Shown: in pieces, positions 34,750 through 43,944 of the stretch | Layout of the letters: every line of letters begins with the position of its first letter | Position numbering within the stretch: the stretch's first letter is position 1 | Assembly (NCBI RefSeq): GCF_037861325.1 | Contig: NZ_JAFELW010000001.1 | DNA length: 64,000 nucleotides | Direction: 5' to 3' (one strand) | Source of the DNA: Riemerella anatipestifer_F | GTDB taxonomy: Bacteria; Bacteroidota; Bacteroidia; Flavobacteriales; Weeksellaceae | Translations under genes and position numbers: made by a program | The notes under the pieces: model-generated | Told to the model about the DNA's origin: nothing | What the model saw: the letters and a program-made list of their open reading frames with translations, nothing else | Database searches by the model: none

Positions 34750-35256
34750 ATGGGTACTAAGTATAGAAGTCTTTCCGAATTAAGGGCTCAAAAATCTTTG
34801 TTGAAAAATGAAATTTCTGATATGGAAAAAGTAATTACTTTCAAAAATCCTAAAAGTTCTTTGAGCTTAATAACTAAAGGATTTACTGATAAGTTTATAG
34901 AGGAGAGAAATAATGAAGGTGGCACTAACAAAATTTCTATAAATACAGGTAATATTGTAAAAGAGGTAACCAAAGAAATTAAAAATAGAGTATTTAATAG
35001 AAACTCAGACTCTTCACTTTTAACATTAAAAAATGAAGGGTTAGGGGAGAGTGTAGTAGATGGCTTTCTCAAAGTTGGCTTAGTAGGTACAGTCAGCAAC
35101 TATGCTAAAAAAAATCTTAAAAACCCTAATTGGAAGAAAAGAGCTATAGGTTTACTTCTTGTTTATGTAGCACCGCTAGTTATTAGGCAGTTAAGAACAT
35201 TCCTAGACGATTACCAACGAAAACAAACTGCTAAGAGTATCAATAGATTGATATAA
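34750..35256 (+). CDS. Helical protein of the YtxH/holin-like cluster
   Basis: A 168-residue protein starting 2 bp after the holin-like gene. The N-terminal half is a charged helix (SLSELRAQKSLLKNEISDME opening); the centre is low complexity; a hydrophobic segment near 133-152 (KRAIGLLLVYVAPLVIRQL) could insert into the membrane. No domain is recognised. The tight linkage suggests a shared envelope-stress role with its two neighbours (inference). Confidence 0.6.
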   Translation: MGTKYRSLSELRAQKSLLKNEISDMEKVITFKNPKSSLSLITKGFTDKFIEERNNEGGTNKISINTGNIVKEVTKEIKNRVFNRNSDSSLLTLKNEGLGESVVDGFLKVGLVGTVSNYAKKNLKNPNWKKRAIGLLLVYVAPLVIRQLRTFLDDYQRKQTAKSINRLI

Positions 35257-35335
35257 TCTATTTTTATTGAAGGGTAAGTCTTATTTATTCAAACTTAGAC
35301 TGAATATTAGAATTAAGTATCAAATAAAAAATCCG

Positions 35336-35343
35336 TATCTTTG
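35336..35343 (+). promoter_or_regulatory. Predicted -7 element of the RNA helicase gene (TATCTTTG)
   Basis: TATCTTTG is a perfect TAnnTTTG box 20 bp before the start codon at 35364. The -33 box is weak. Confidence 0.5.
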
Positions 35344-35363
35344 CAGAAATTTTATAATATTTA

Positions 35364-37028
35364 ATGAATTTATTTAGCGAGTCCAATTTAAGTCCTGAAA
35401 TTCTTAAGGCAGTTGGCGAAATGGGGTTTGAAACTCCTACGGAGATCCAAAAACAAAGTATTCCTTTTATTTTATCAGATGTTAGAGATCTGATAGCACT
35501 AGCGCAAACAGGAACAGGGAAGACAGCAGCGTTTTCATTACCTATCTTAGATATGATAGATGACACTAGTAGAAAAATCCAACTTTTGGTACTTTGTCCT
35601 ACTAGAGAGCTTTGCTTACAAATAGCAAAAGACATAAAAAATTACTCCAAATATCAACCTAATATTAAATCTGTAGCAGTTTACGGTGGTAGTAGTATTA
35701 CAGACCAAATTCGTAGCCTTAGAGATAAGCCTCAGATTATTGTAGGAACACCAGGTAGAGTGATAGATCTAATTAACAGAAAGGCATTAGATTTTTCAAG
35801 CATCCATTGGTTGGTATTAGATGAAGCTGATGAGATGCTTTCTATGGGCTTTAAAGACGATTTAGAAACCATTCTAAACGAAACACCTGAAACTAAACAA
35901 ACTTTACTATTTTCAGCTACGATGAATAAAGAGGTTGAAAGGATTTCTAAAAGTTACCTTACCAATCCTCATCGTATATCTGTAGGTTCTATCAATGCTG
36001 TTAAAAAGAATATCAGCCACGAGTATTATGTGGTAAATTACAGACAGAAAAAAGAAGCACTTAAGCGTCTTATAGATGCTAATCCTAACCAATATTCCAT
36101 TATTTTCTGCCGTACAAGAATGGAAGCCAAAGAAGTGGCAGATTATCTAATGCAGAACGGCTATGCCGCTGATGCTTTACACGGAGATTTATCTCAAGCA
36201 CAGAGAGATACAGTGATGCTGAAGTTTAGACTTAAAAATATTGATATTTTAGTAGCTACAGATGTGGCGGCGAGAGGATTAGATGTAGATTCACTTACCC
36301 ATGTGATTCATTATTCGTTACCTGATGACCCTGAAGTTTTTGTTCATAGAAGTGGTAGAACGGGGCGTGCAGGGAAAGATGGTATTTCTATGGCTCTTAT
36401 AAAGCCTGAAGAAACAAGAAAGCTGAAGCATATTAAAGTTCAAACTCAGATAGAACTTAAAGAGAAGGCAATCCCTAAAGGAGAAGATATCATTAAAGCT
36501 CAAGTAGCAGGAGTATTTGAGCATTTGTTTACAGAACATGAAACTTATTTTGATTTTGATGATAGTCTTATTCCTGATTTATCGCAGTTTTCAAAAGAGG
36601 AATTGGTGCATCAGTTGTTACAATTTCAGTTGAGAGATTTAGCTTTATACTATAAAAATAGGAACGACTTATCAGACCAAAAACTAAAAAAAGAAGGTGA
36701 TATCAAGGAAAGTCGTAGAGAGGGAAGACGAGATAAGGGAGAAAGAAGTAGAGACAGAGGAGGAAGGAAAAGTAAAAAATCTAATTCTGACATGGTGAGA
36801 TTTTTCTTTAACTTAGGAAAAAGAGACCAATTAAAGAAAGTAGATATGTTGGATATTATTAATAAATCAACTAAGAAATCTAAGAAAAGAGCTGATATTG
36901 GAGATATTGAAATTTTGGATAAGTTTACTTTCTTTGAAGTAGAGAAATCATTCAAAAACGAAATCCTTAACAATATTTCTTCTATGAAATTTAAAGGTAA
37001 AGAAATGAGAGCTGAAGTAGCTAACTAA
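35364..37028 (+). CDS. DEAD-box ATP-dependent RNA helicase with DbpA-type RNA-binding domain
   Basis: A 554-residue RNA helicase of the DeaD/CsdA/DbpA group, acting in ribosome assembly and mRNA turnover, often at low temperature. Motifs: Q-motif GFETPTEIQKQSIP near 21-34, Walker A AQTGTGKT (Lys53), DEADEMLS near 153, SATM near 184, and HRSGRTGRAGKDG near 330. A basic Arg/Ser/Gly linker (about 440-475) leads to a small C-terminal domain (about 480-554, MVRFFFNLGKRDQL...) that resembles the DbpA RNA-binding domain. The Arg-rich linker is typical of Bacteroidota DEAD-box proteins. Confidence 0.92.
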   Translation: MNLFSESNLSPEILKAVGEMGFETPTEIQKQSIPFILSDVRDLIALAQTGTGKTAAFSLPILDMIDDTSRKIQLLVLCPTRELCLQIAKDIKNYSKYQPNIKSVAVYGGSSITDQIRSLRDKPQIIVGTPGRVIDLINRKALDFSSIHWLVLDEADEMLSMGFKDDLETILNETPETKQTLLFSATMNKEVERISKSYLTNPHRISVGSINAVKKNISHEYYVVNYRQKKEALKRLIDANPNQYSIIFCRTRMEAKEVADYLMQNGYAADALHGDLSQAQRDTVMLKFRLKNIDILVATDVAARGLDVDSLTHVIHYSLPDDPEVFVHRSGRTGRAGKDGISMALIKPEETRKLKHIKVQTQIELKEKAIPKGEDIIKAQVAGVFEHLFTEHETYFDFDDSLIPDLSQFSKEELVHQLLQFQLRDLALYYKNRNDLSDQKLKKEGDIKESRREGRRDKGERSRDRGGRKSKKSNSDMVRFFFNLGKRDQLKKVDMLDIINKSTKKSKKRADIGDIEILDKFTFFEVEKSFKNEILNNISSMKFKGKEMRAEVAN

Positions 37029-37071
37029 TTTCTTTAAACTATTTTATTGAATAGATAATTCATACAGAAAG

Positions 37072-37104
37072 AAGGGATATTCAAAATGAGTGTCCCTTTT
37101 TTAT
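37072..37104 (+). terminator. Rho-independent terminator of the RNA helicase gene
   Basis: AAGGGATATTC and GAGTGTCCCTT pair over 11 bp with two G-T wobbles and are followed by a T-run. Confidence 0.7.
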
Positions 37105-37181
37105 TTTTACATGGAAAAAATATTATATTTGCTAGATTGATAATAACATATTAAAGTGTTGATAAATAATAATTTATAGAA

Positions 37182-38153
37182 ATGGAAAACTTAGTAACAC
37201 AAAACTCAAATCAAAAACAAAGTTATCATTTAGAATTTTTTGGTAAAGGCTCAGAGTATTTTTCAATAATGATTGTTAATTGGCTGTTAACAGTTATTAC
37301 ATTAGGCTTATATTACCCTTGGGCAAGAGCTAAAAAATTAAGCTACATCTATGGACAAACGGCATTAAATAACGAACGCTTTCATTTTTCGGGAACAGGG
37401 AACGAAATGTTCCGAGGTTTTATTAAGCTCATTTTATTCTATATTATTGTAATGGCTTTTTATTCTTTGTTTCTATTTGCTCTCAAATCTCCTTTGTTAG
37501 CTATCCTATTTTTGTATCTAATTATTTTTATGATTATACCTTTTGCAATACATGGGTCGTTTCGTTATAGAATGAGTAGAACTTCGTATCGTGGAATAAG
37601 ATTTGGCTATCGTGGAAATAGAAAGGAGTTTATAAAAAAGTTTTTGAAATGGACTTTATTGACCATTGTTACATTTGGTATTTATGCGGCTTGGCTTCAT
37701 ATGAATACAAGGAAGTATGTATATCAAAATGTTCGTTATGGAGATGTAGAGTTTTCAAATAATGCTGATGGTGGAGATTATTTTATCCTTAATTTAAAAG
37801 GATATTTCCTTACACTAATTACATTTGGAATATACATTTTCTGGTGGGAGTGTGATGTTTTTAACTATTATATCAACAATATGAGGATGAAAAAAGGAGA
37901 GCAAGAAATAGCTTGCTACTCAACAGCTACGGGTGGAGATTTCTTTACTTTACTCGTAGGCAATTTACTGATTGTTATTTTCACTTTTGGCTTTGGAAAA
38001 GCCTGGGCAGATATGCGTGTACAAAAATTTATGTGTGATAAAATAAAGATGAGAGGCAATATAAATCTTGATGAGATTAATCAAACAGAAGAAAAGTACA
38101 CCAACGCTTTAGGAGAAGATATGATGGACTTTTTTGATATAGATATAGCTTAA
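37182..38153 (+). CDS. DUF898 / YjgN-family membrane protein
   Basis: A 323-residue polytopic membrane protein. The YjgN/DUF898 pattern repeats three times: a segment with ITLGLYYPWARAKKL (about residues 40-54), a second with ITFGIYAAWLHMNTRK and a third with FGFGKAWADMRVQK, each followed by a short strand such as HFSGTGNEMF or GDYFILN. Function is unknown. The next gene, an M48 protease, starts 4 bp later, so they form an operon; the pair recurs in other bacteria, suggesting an envelope-maintenance link (inference). Confidence 0.85.
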   Translation: MENLVTQNSNQKQSYHLEFFGKGSEYFSIMIVNWLLTVITLGLYYPWARAKKLSYIYGQTALNNERFHFSGTGNEMFRGFIKLILFYIIVMAFYSLFLFALKSPLLAILFLYLIIFMIIPFAIHGSFRYRMSRTSYRGIRFGYRGNRKEFIKKFLKWTLLTIVTFGIYAAWLHMNTRKYVYQNVRYGDVEFSNNADGGDYFILNLKGYFLTLITFGIYIFWWECDVFNYYINNMRMKKGEQEIACYSTATGGDFFTLLVGNLLIVIFTFGFGKAWADMRVQKFMCDKIKMRGNINLDEINQTEEKYTNALGEDMMDFFDIDIA

Positions 38154-38157
38154 CGAG

Positions 38158-39219
38158 ATGCTAAATATTGAGGACGCTAAATATTTTGATGGGAAATCAT
38201 CTGCTCATCAACTAGTGCAAGTAAATTTTGATGAAATATCTCTGACTTTATATTTTAAATCTGGGGAAGAGAATCTAGTTTGGAAAGGCACTGATTTAAA
38301 GTTTGAGAAATATGGTAATTCTATTGAGATAAGAAATAAGAATTACCCAGAGGCTATACTAAAAATAGAAAATAAAGCATTTTATCAAAAGTTTTATGAG
38401 GCAATGAAACTTAATAAGCGTGTAGATATCCATACACGCTTGTTAAGGCTTGGTTTCTTTAAATTGATAGCCGTTGCAATTGGGATATTTGGGCTGATGG
38501 TGTTGTCTTATTTCTATATTCTACCACCTATTGCGGAGCGTTCGGCAATGCTTTTGCCAGAAGAATTTGATAACAAAATAGGAAATACATTTGAAAGCAC
38601 TTTTCTTGAACAACAAAAAATTGATTACAACAAAACAAAACTTTTAGAAACGTTTGCTAGTAAGTTAGATTTAGCTAATACTAAGCCGCTTCAGTTCACG
38701 GTTGTACAGTCAGAAGAAATAAATGCATTCGCTCTCCCTAACGGAAGAATAGTAGTTTTTACAGGGATTTTAAATCAAATGAAAACCTCTGATGAATTAG
38801 TTGCTTTATTGGGACACGAAGCATCACATATCAATCACAGGCACTCCACTAGAACGCTTTGTAGAAATTTGGGAGGCTATATGATGGTTTCTTTACTTCT
38901 AAGTGATGTTAATGGTATTATGGCGGTACTTACAGAGAATGCACAACAACTTCATTCGTTATCTTATTCTCGGAAATTTGAGCAAGAGGCAGATGAACAA
39001 GGATTACAAATTTTAATGAACAATAAGGCGAATCCTAATGGTATGATAAATTTATTTGAACGAATAGAGAGTGAAGATGAAAGATTATCTAATATTTTAA
39101 GCACACATCCGTTAACTAAAGACCGTAGGGATAATATTAGAAAAATCATTTCTAAATCTAATTATAAAGTGCAACCAAATGAGGCCTTAATTTCTATTTT
39201 TGAAAAAATAAAGCAGTAG
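38158..39219 (+). CDS. M48-family zinc metallopeptidase
   Basis: A 353-residue membrane-tethered peptidase. A soluble N-terminal region (about 1-95) precedes one membrane helix (about 101-122, IAVAIGIFGLMVLSYFYI). The catalytic HExxH is GHEASHINH near residues 219-227, and the third ligand is probably Glu in FEQEADEQG near 275-283. The M48 family degrades or processes misfolded membrane or secreted proteins. Topology suggests the active domain lies outside the membrane. It is coupled to the DUF898 gene 4 bp upstream. Confidence 0.9.
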   Translation: MLNIEDAKYFDGKSSAHQLVQVNFDEISLTLYFKSGEENLVWKGTDLKFEKYGNSIEIRNKNYPEAILKIENKAFYQKFYEAMKLNKRVDIHTRLLRLGFFKLIAVAIGIFGLMVLSYFYILPPIAERSAMLLPEEFDNKIGNTFESTFLEQQKIDYNKTKLLETFASKLDLANTKPLQFTVVQSEEINAFALPNGRIVVFTGILNQMKTSDELVALLGHEASHINHRHSTRTLCRNLGGYMMVSLLLSDVNGIMAVLTENAQQLHSLSYSRKFEQEADEQGLQILMNNKANPNGMINLFERIESEDERLSNILSTHPLTKDRRDNIRKIISKSNYKVQPNEALISIFEKIKQ

Positions 39220-39399
39220 TTTATACTCTTAATTTTTATAGATAGTTGAAAAATTTATTGAAAAAGAATACAATGAGTTTTTATTTATATTTATTTCCAC
39301 TATCAGAAAGAGGGTATGAGCTACTTATAATTATAGGGAGAGAGGAGTGCCGAACACTAGCAAAAACTTTAAGGCTCTATAGTTTAATATTATTATTTG

Positions 39400-39888
39400 T
39401 TATTTTTTTTTGCGTTTCTTCTCATTTTGGTAATTAAACCATGAAATCATAAAGTTTACACCAGCGAGAAAGGTAAGAATAGTAAAAATTATATTCCAAA
39501 AACTAAAATTTGAATAATAAATAAGTGTTACAGCTTGTAAAATAAAAAATCCTAATGTAGCAACTCCAAAAAAAAGATGGTTTGAACGGGTTTTTATAAA
39601 AAATGGAATATTACCTCCTAGATAATGACCTGGGTTAAGGTTGTTATCATTCCATTCTTTATACTCGGTCATAAAGTTTTCTTGGTCAATTGTTTCACTT
39701 TCATCAATGTCTTGAGTTGAAATAATCTCTAGAGCAACTTTAATATCAGAGTTTTTAACTAAAATTCCATTATTTTCGTAATTAATGAGGGCTTCTATTT
39801 TGTTTTCAGATAAAATATCTTTTAAATATTCAGAGTTTACTAAATATTTACATTTGAAGATTTCTATAAAATTGTTCTCAGGTGTCAT
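39400..39888 (-). CDS. DUF2007-like domain protein with two membrane helices
   Basis: A 162-residue protein. Residues 1-60 look like a DUF2007 signal-transducing-type fold (EIFKCKYLVNSEYLKDIL, then IEALINYENNGILV, then IKVALEII). Two membrane helices follow (about 106-126 and 131-152) and a basic tail. It starts 9 bp after the CPBP protease gene ends and continues in the same direction. This gene ends inside a region with no plus-strand gene. Function unknown. Confidence 0.6.
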   Translation of the reverse strand: MTPENNFIEIFKCKYLVNSEYLKDILSENKIEALINYENNGILVKNSDIKVALEIISTQDIDESETIDQENFMTEYKEWNDNNLNPGHYLGGNIPFFIKTRSNHLFFGVATLGFFILQAVTLIYYSNFSFWNIIFTILTFLAGVNFMISWFNYQNEKKRKKK

Positions 39889-39897
39889 TTGTACTTT

Positions 39898-40656
39898 TTA
39901 TATCATTCTCTCCACTATTACCATAATAATATGAGTACATATATGGGCAATAAAGGCACTTTCTAACCCTTTCTTCCAATATAGCCAACCAAATATTACA
40001 CCTCCAACTGAATTCCCAATAAATACATAACTTAATAATCCAAAAGAAGGATTTTCAACGGCTTGATAGGTAATAGGGAAGTGACCAATAGCAAAAATAA
40101 CCGATGCTATAATAATACCAATCCAATACACAATAGGTTGAGTTCCATTAAGTATTTTAGAAGCAATCCAAGTAACAAAAGTCATCACACCGAATCGCAT
40201 TAAGATTTCTTCGGTTAGTCCACCGTACAGAAATCTAGCAGTTAGGGTAGGTTGCAGGGTTTCTCCTAAGACTATAAATTCTTTCGGAAGCATTGGCTTA
40301 AATATAATTCCTATAAGGCTTAATAAAACTCCTGATAGGATACCACCTAAAACACCATATTTCAGAATATTTTGGAGATTGGGGAGCTGATGACTTTTAA
40401 TTCCGACTATGTGTTCAATAATGGGAACTTTTAGATTTACCTTTTGATGAAGAATAGTTCCTAGAACCACAGCAACAATGAGCATTATAGTAGGGTTTAC
40501 TAATGCAAGCATTTTTATTTGTAGTGGACTAAAACTCTTTCGTAGTATTACTTCTGCTTCAGGAGGCAAGGGTATTTCCATTGTGAGAATTGAAAATACC
40601 CCTATCATTCCTAAACATAATAGAATTAACCCTAATTCTATGTTCTGTTTTTTCAT
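39898..40656 (-). CDS. CPBP-family intramembrane metalloprotease
   Basis: A 252-residue polytopic membrane protein with the CPBP (CAAX protease and bacteriocin-processing) motifs: EEILMRFGV near residues 149-157 (the EExxxR pair), a FAIGHFP segment near 191, and a terminal AHICTHI. Members either trim prenylated proteins or act in bacteriocin immunity and envelope signalling; the role here is undetermined. The next gene downstream (39400-39888) is 9 bp away, upstream is acs 34 bp away; all three may form one transcript. Confidence 0.85.
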   Translation of the reverse strand: MKKQNIELGLILLCLGMIGVFSILTMEIPLPPEAEVILRKSFSPLQIKMLALVNPTIMLIVAVVLGTILHQKVNLKVPIIEHIVGIKSHQLPNLQNILKYGVLGGILSGVLLSLIGIIFKPMLPKEFIVLGETLQPTLTARFLYGGLTEEILMRFGVMTFVTWIASKILNGTQPIVYWIGIIIASVIFAIGHFPITYQAVENPSFGLLSYVFIGNSVGGVIFGWLYWKKGLESAFIAHICTHIIMVIVERMI

Positions 40657-40690
40657 TTATTCAGCTTTTGAAAGTTTTTGGAAAAATGGA

Positions 40691-42601
40691 CTAATCAATA
40701 CGCTGGTCTTTAATTTCATTTATAATTTCAGGATTTAATAGAGTAGATGTGTCTCCAAAATTACTAAAATCACCTTCGGCTATTTTCCTTAAAATTCTAC
40801 GCATAATCTTTCCACTTCTCGTTTTAGGTAAGGCAGATACAAACTGAATTTTATCTAACTTAGCTATAGGACCTATGGTATCTGCTATCAGGTGATTGAT
40901 TTCTTTTCTCAGATTTTCTTTATCTCTACTTTCTCCAGTATCTTTTAGTATCACAAAGCCATATAAAGCATTTCCCTTAACTTCATGAGGGTATCCAACA
41001 ATAGCTGACTCTGCCACGGCAGGGTGTATGTTAATACTGTCTTCTATTGGTGCAGTACCTAAGTTATGTCCAGATACTATAATAACATCATCTACACGCC
41101 CTGTAATTCTGTAATAGCCTACCTCGTCTCTTAAAGCTCCATCTCCAGTAAAATATTTACCAGGGAAAGCTGAAAAATAGGTTTGTTTGTACCTCTCATG
41201 GTCGCCCCAAATGCTTCGTGCTATACCTGGCCAAGGAAATCTAATACACAAACTACCATCAACTTGGTTTGCTGTAATTTCGTTTCTTTTATCGTCCATG
41301 AGTACAGGCTGTATTCCCGGTAGAGGTAAGGTAGCATATGTAGGCTTAGTAGGAGTGATAAAAGGAATAGGAGCAATCATAATTCCACCTGTTTCAGTTT
41401 GCCACCAAGTGTCTACAATAGGGCATTTCTTCTTACCTACATGGTCGTTGTACCAATGCCAAGCCTCATCGTTGATAGGCTCACCTACGGAACCAATTAC
41501 TCTTAAGCTAGATAAATCGTGTTTTTCTACCCAGTCCGAAGATTCCTTTGCCAAAGAACGGATAGCGGTGGGAGCAGTATAAAACTGGGTAACTTTATGT
41601 TTTTCTATAACTTCCCAAAATCGGTCAGGTTGTGGATAGGTAGGTACACCTTCAAAGATGACGGTGGTAGCCCCATTAGCTAAAGGACCATATAAAATAT
41701 AGGAATGCCCTGTTATCCAACCTATGTCGGCGGTACACCAATAGATGTCGTTTTCTTTGTAGTTAAATACATTTTTAAAGGTATAAGCGGCGTAAACCAT
41801 ATAACCAGCACAAGTATGTAGCATACCTTTAGGCTTCCCCGTAGAACCTGAAGTGTAAAGGATAAAAAGAGGGTCTTCAGCATCCATAATTTGAGGAATA
41901 TTGTCCACAGGAGTAGCGTTGTACAGAGGTTCTAACCAAAGGTCTCTTCCTTCTTTCATGTTGATAGAGTTATGAGTTCTTTTTACTACAAGAATTTTCT
42001 CAATAGTAGGTGTTTGCTCCGTGGCTTCATCTACGATAGATTTTAAGTCTAGCACTTTACTACCTCTATAACTTCCATCAGAACAAATCATCATTTTAGC
42101 TTTACAATCATTAACTCTAGAGGCAATAGCAGAAGCCGAAAATCCTGCAAAAATAACCGAGTGTATGGCACCTATTCTAGCACACGCCAACATAGCAATG
42201 GCTAATTCTGGAATCATAGGTAGATAAATGCAGACTCTGTCCCCTTTCTGTATGCCTTGGGCTCTAAGAATATTGGCCATTTTGCCCACTCTCTCATACA
42301 AATCGTTGTAGGTGATGTATTGCGTAGCTTCTTCAGGGTTATTTGGTTCCCAAATAATGGCGTTTTTATCGCCTCTTTCGGCAAGGTGTCGGTCGATACA
42401 GTTTTTGGTAATGTTGAGTTTAGCATTTTTAAACCATTTTATTTTAGCCTCATGCATATCGTACTCTACGACTTTGCTCCATCTTTGATACCAAACAAAA
42501 TTTTCATCGGCTACTTTATCCCAAAACTTTTTAGGATTTTTTATAGATTTTTTATACTGCTTGAAATAGTCGGGTAGATTTTCAATAACATAATTTTTCA
42601 T
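40691..42601 (-). CDS. acs: Acetyl-CoA synthetase
   Basis: A 636-residue AMP-forming ligase that activates acetate with ATP and CoA. Hallmarks: TSGSTGKPKGML near residues 252-263, WWQTETGG near 402-409, the FTGDGALRDEVGYYRITGR hinge near 490-508 and LPKTRSGKIMRRIL near 596-609, with the acetylatable Lys. Length and motif order are those of true acetyl-CoA synthetases. Likely role: acetate assimilation. The CPBP protease gene follows 34 bp downstream. Confidence 0.95.
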   Translation of the reverse strand: MKNYVIENLPDYFKQYKKSIKNPKKFWDKVADENFVWYQRWSKVVEYDMHEAKIKWFKNAKLNITKNCIDRHLAERGDKNAIIWEPNNPEEATQYITYNDLYERVGKMANILRAQGIQKGDRVCIYLPMIPELAIAMLACARIGAIHSVIFAGFSASAIASRVNDCKAKMMICSDGSYRGSKVLDLKSIVDEATEQTPTIEKILVVKRTHNSINMKEGRDLWLEPLYNATPVDNIPQIMDAEDPLFILYTSGSTGKPKGMLHTCAGYMVYAAYTFKNVFNYKENDIYWCTADIGWITGHSYILYGPLANGATTVIFEGVPTYPQPDRFWEVIEKHKVTQFYTAPTAIRSLAKESSDWVEKHDLSSLRVIGSVGEPINDEAWHWYNDHVGKKKCPIVDTWWQTETGGIMIAPIPFITPTKPTYATLPLPGIQPVLMDDKRNEITANQVDGSLCIRFPWPGIARSIWGDHERYKQTYFSAFPGKYFTGDGALRDEVGYYRITGRVDDVIIVSGHNLGTAPIEDSINIHPAVAESAIVGYPHEVKGNALYGFVILKDTGESRDKENLRKEINHLIADTIGPIAKLDKIQFVSALPKTRSGKIMRRILRKIAEGDFSNFGDTSTLLNPEIINEIKDQRID

Positions 42602-42742
42602 ATACTTTACTTTTGTTAGGTTTATTATAAAATTATTTACTAATTGTGTTTATGAGTTCACTAATATAATTAAAAAATATTAAACCGTAATAAATATAAG
42701 TGGAGCTGTTTTTAACTTTAAATAAATAGAGTAGCTTTTAGT

Positions 42743-42750
42743 ATCTTTGT
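42743..42750 (+). promoter_or_regulatory. Predicted -7 element (TATCTTTG)
   Basis: TATCTTTG lies 21 bp before the ATG of the rRNA methyltransferase gene at 42772. No strong -33 TTG is visible. Confidence 0.45.
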
Positions 42751-42771
42751 AGCACAGATATTTTAAGAGAG

Positions 42772-43929
42772 ATGAATTGGGATAATTTAAAGATAAGCAT
42801 TAAAACTTTTTACGGATTAGAAGAAGTCCTAACGGAAGAGGTAAAAAAGCTCGGTGGGAGAGAAGTTGAAACTAAAAATAGAGCGGTAAATTGCGTAGGC
42901 GATTTGGGTTTTCTCTATAAGATTAACTATGCCTTGCGTACAGGAGTTAAAGTTTTGGTACCTATTCTAGAGTTTAAGGCTTATAATGAGCAAAAGTTTT
43001 ACGATAAATTATCTCGTTTTCCTTGGGACGAATTTATGAATTTGAGCCAAACCTTTGCTATAGATGCTACGGTGCACTCGGAGAGGTTTACCCATTCGCA
43101 TTTTATGACTCTTAAGATGAAAGACGCTATAGTAGATTACTTTCAGAATAAATATCATAAACGCCCCAATGTAGCTCCTAAAACCCCTGATATTAAATTC
43201 CATCTACATATTGATAAAGATATGGTGGTAATTTCTTTGGATTCTTCTGGCGACCCTCTTTTTAAAAGAGGCTACCGAAAGGAGCAAGGTGTAGCACCAA
43301 TTAACGAAGTATTGGCATCTGGAATGCTACATTTGGCAGGCTGGGACGGTAAAGGTAATTTTTTAGATCCTATGTGTGGTAGTGGTACATTACTGATAGA
43401 AGCTGCTATGATGGCAATGGATTTGCCATCTCAGTTATTCAGAAAAGATTTCGCATTCCAAAATTGGAGAAATTACGATGAAGAACTTTTTGTTAAAATA
43501 AAAGAGTTTAGAATCAATAGGATAAAAGAGTTTACAGGGAAAATCATAGGCTACGATATAGACCCAAAAGCTTTGGCTGTAGCAAGAACTAATATTGAAG
43601 CTGCAGAGCTAGAAGATGTGATTGAACTAAAGAAACAAAATTTCTTTGAGACAGAAAAAGAGCACTTTCCACTTTTAATGGTATTTAATCCACCTTATGA
43701 CGAGCGAATTAGCATCAATGATGAAGCATTTTACAAAAAAATAGGAGATACCTTTAAACAAAATTATCCTAATACTTTGGCGTGGCTTATCAGTTCAGAT
43801 TTAGAAGCGGTTAAAAAGTTGGGGTTAAGACCTAGCCGAAAAATAAAATTGTATAACGGTAAATTGGAAACCAGATTCCTGCAATACGAAATGTACGAAG
43901 GAAGTAAAAAAGCCAAAAATCAAAACTAA
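42772..43929 (+). CDS. THUMP-domain 23S rRNA N2-guanine methyltransferase (RlmL/YpsC-like)
   Basis: A 385-residue class I SAM-dependent RNA methyltransferase. It has an N-terminal THUMP RNA-binding domain (about residues 45-155, following the KTFYGLEEVLTEEV opening), SAM motif DPMCGSGTLLIEAA near 199-212, and the catalytic NPPYDERI near 305-312. The family (RlmL N-terminal half, YpsC) modifies guanine in 23S rRNA. The length matches the single-domain form. A glycosyltransferase gene follows 15 bp downstream. Confidence 0.88.
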   Translation: MNWDNLKISIKTFYGLEEVLTEEVKKLGGREVETKNRAVNCVGDLGFLYKINYALRTGVKVLVPILEFKAYNEQKFYDKLSRFPWDEFMNLSQTFAIDATVHSERFTHSHFMTLKMKDAIVDYFQNKYHKRPNVAPKTPDIKFHLHIDKDMVVISLDSSGDPLFKRGYRKEQGVAPINEVLASGMLHLAGWDGKGNFLDPMCGSGTLLIEAAMMAMDLPSQLFRKDFAFQNWRNYDEELFVKIKEFRINRIKEFTGKIIGYDIDPKALAVARTNIEAAELEDVIELKKQNFFETEKEHFPLLMVFNPPYDERISINDEAFYKKIGDTFKQNYPNTLAWLISSDLEAVKKLGLRPSRKIKLYNGKLETRFLQYEMYEGSKKAKNQN

Positions 43930-43944
43930 ATATCCTTTATTTCT

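Noticed and set aside
39246..39437. 63-codon plus-strand ORF after the M48 peptidase gene
   Set aside because: TTG start, overlap with the end of the minus-strand gene at 39400, and no motif.
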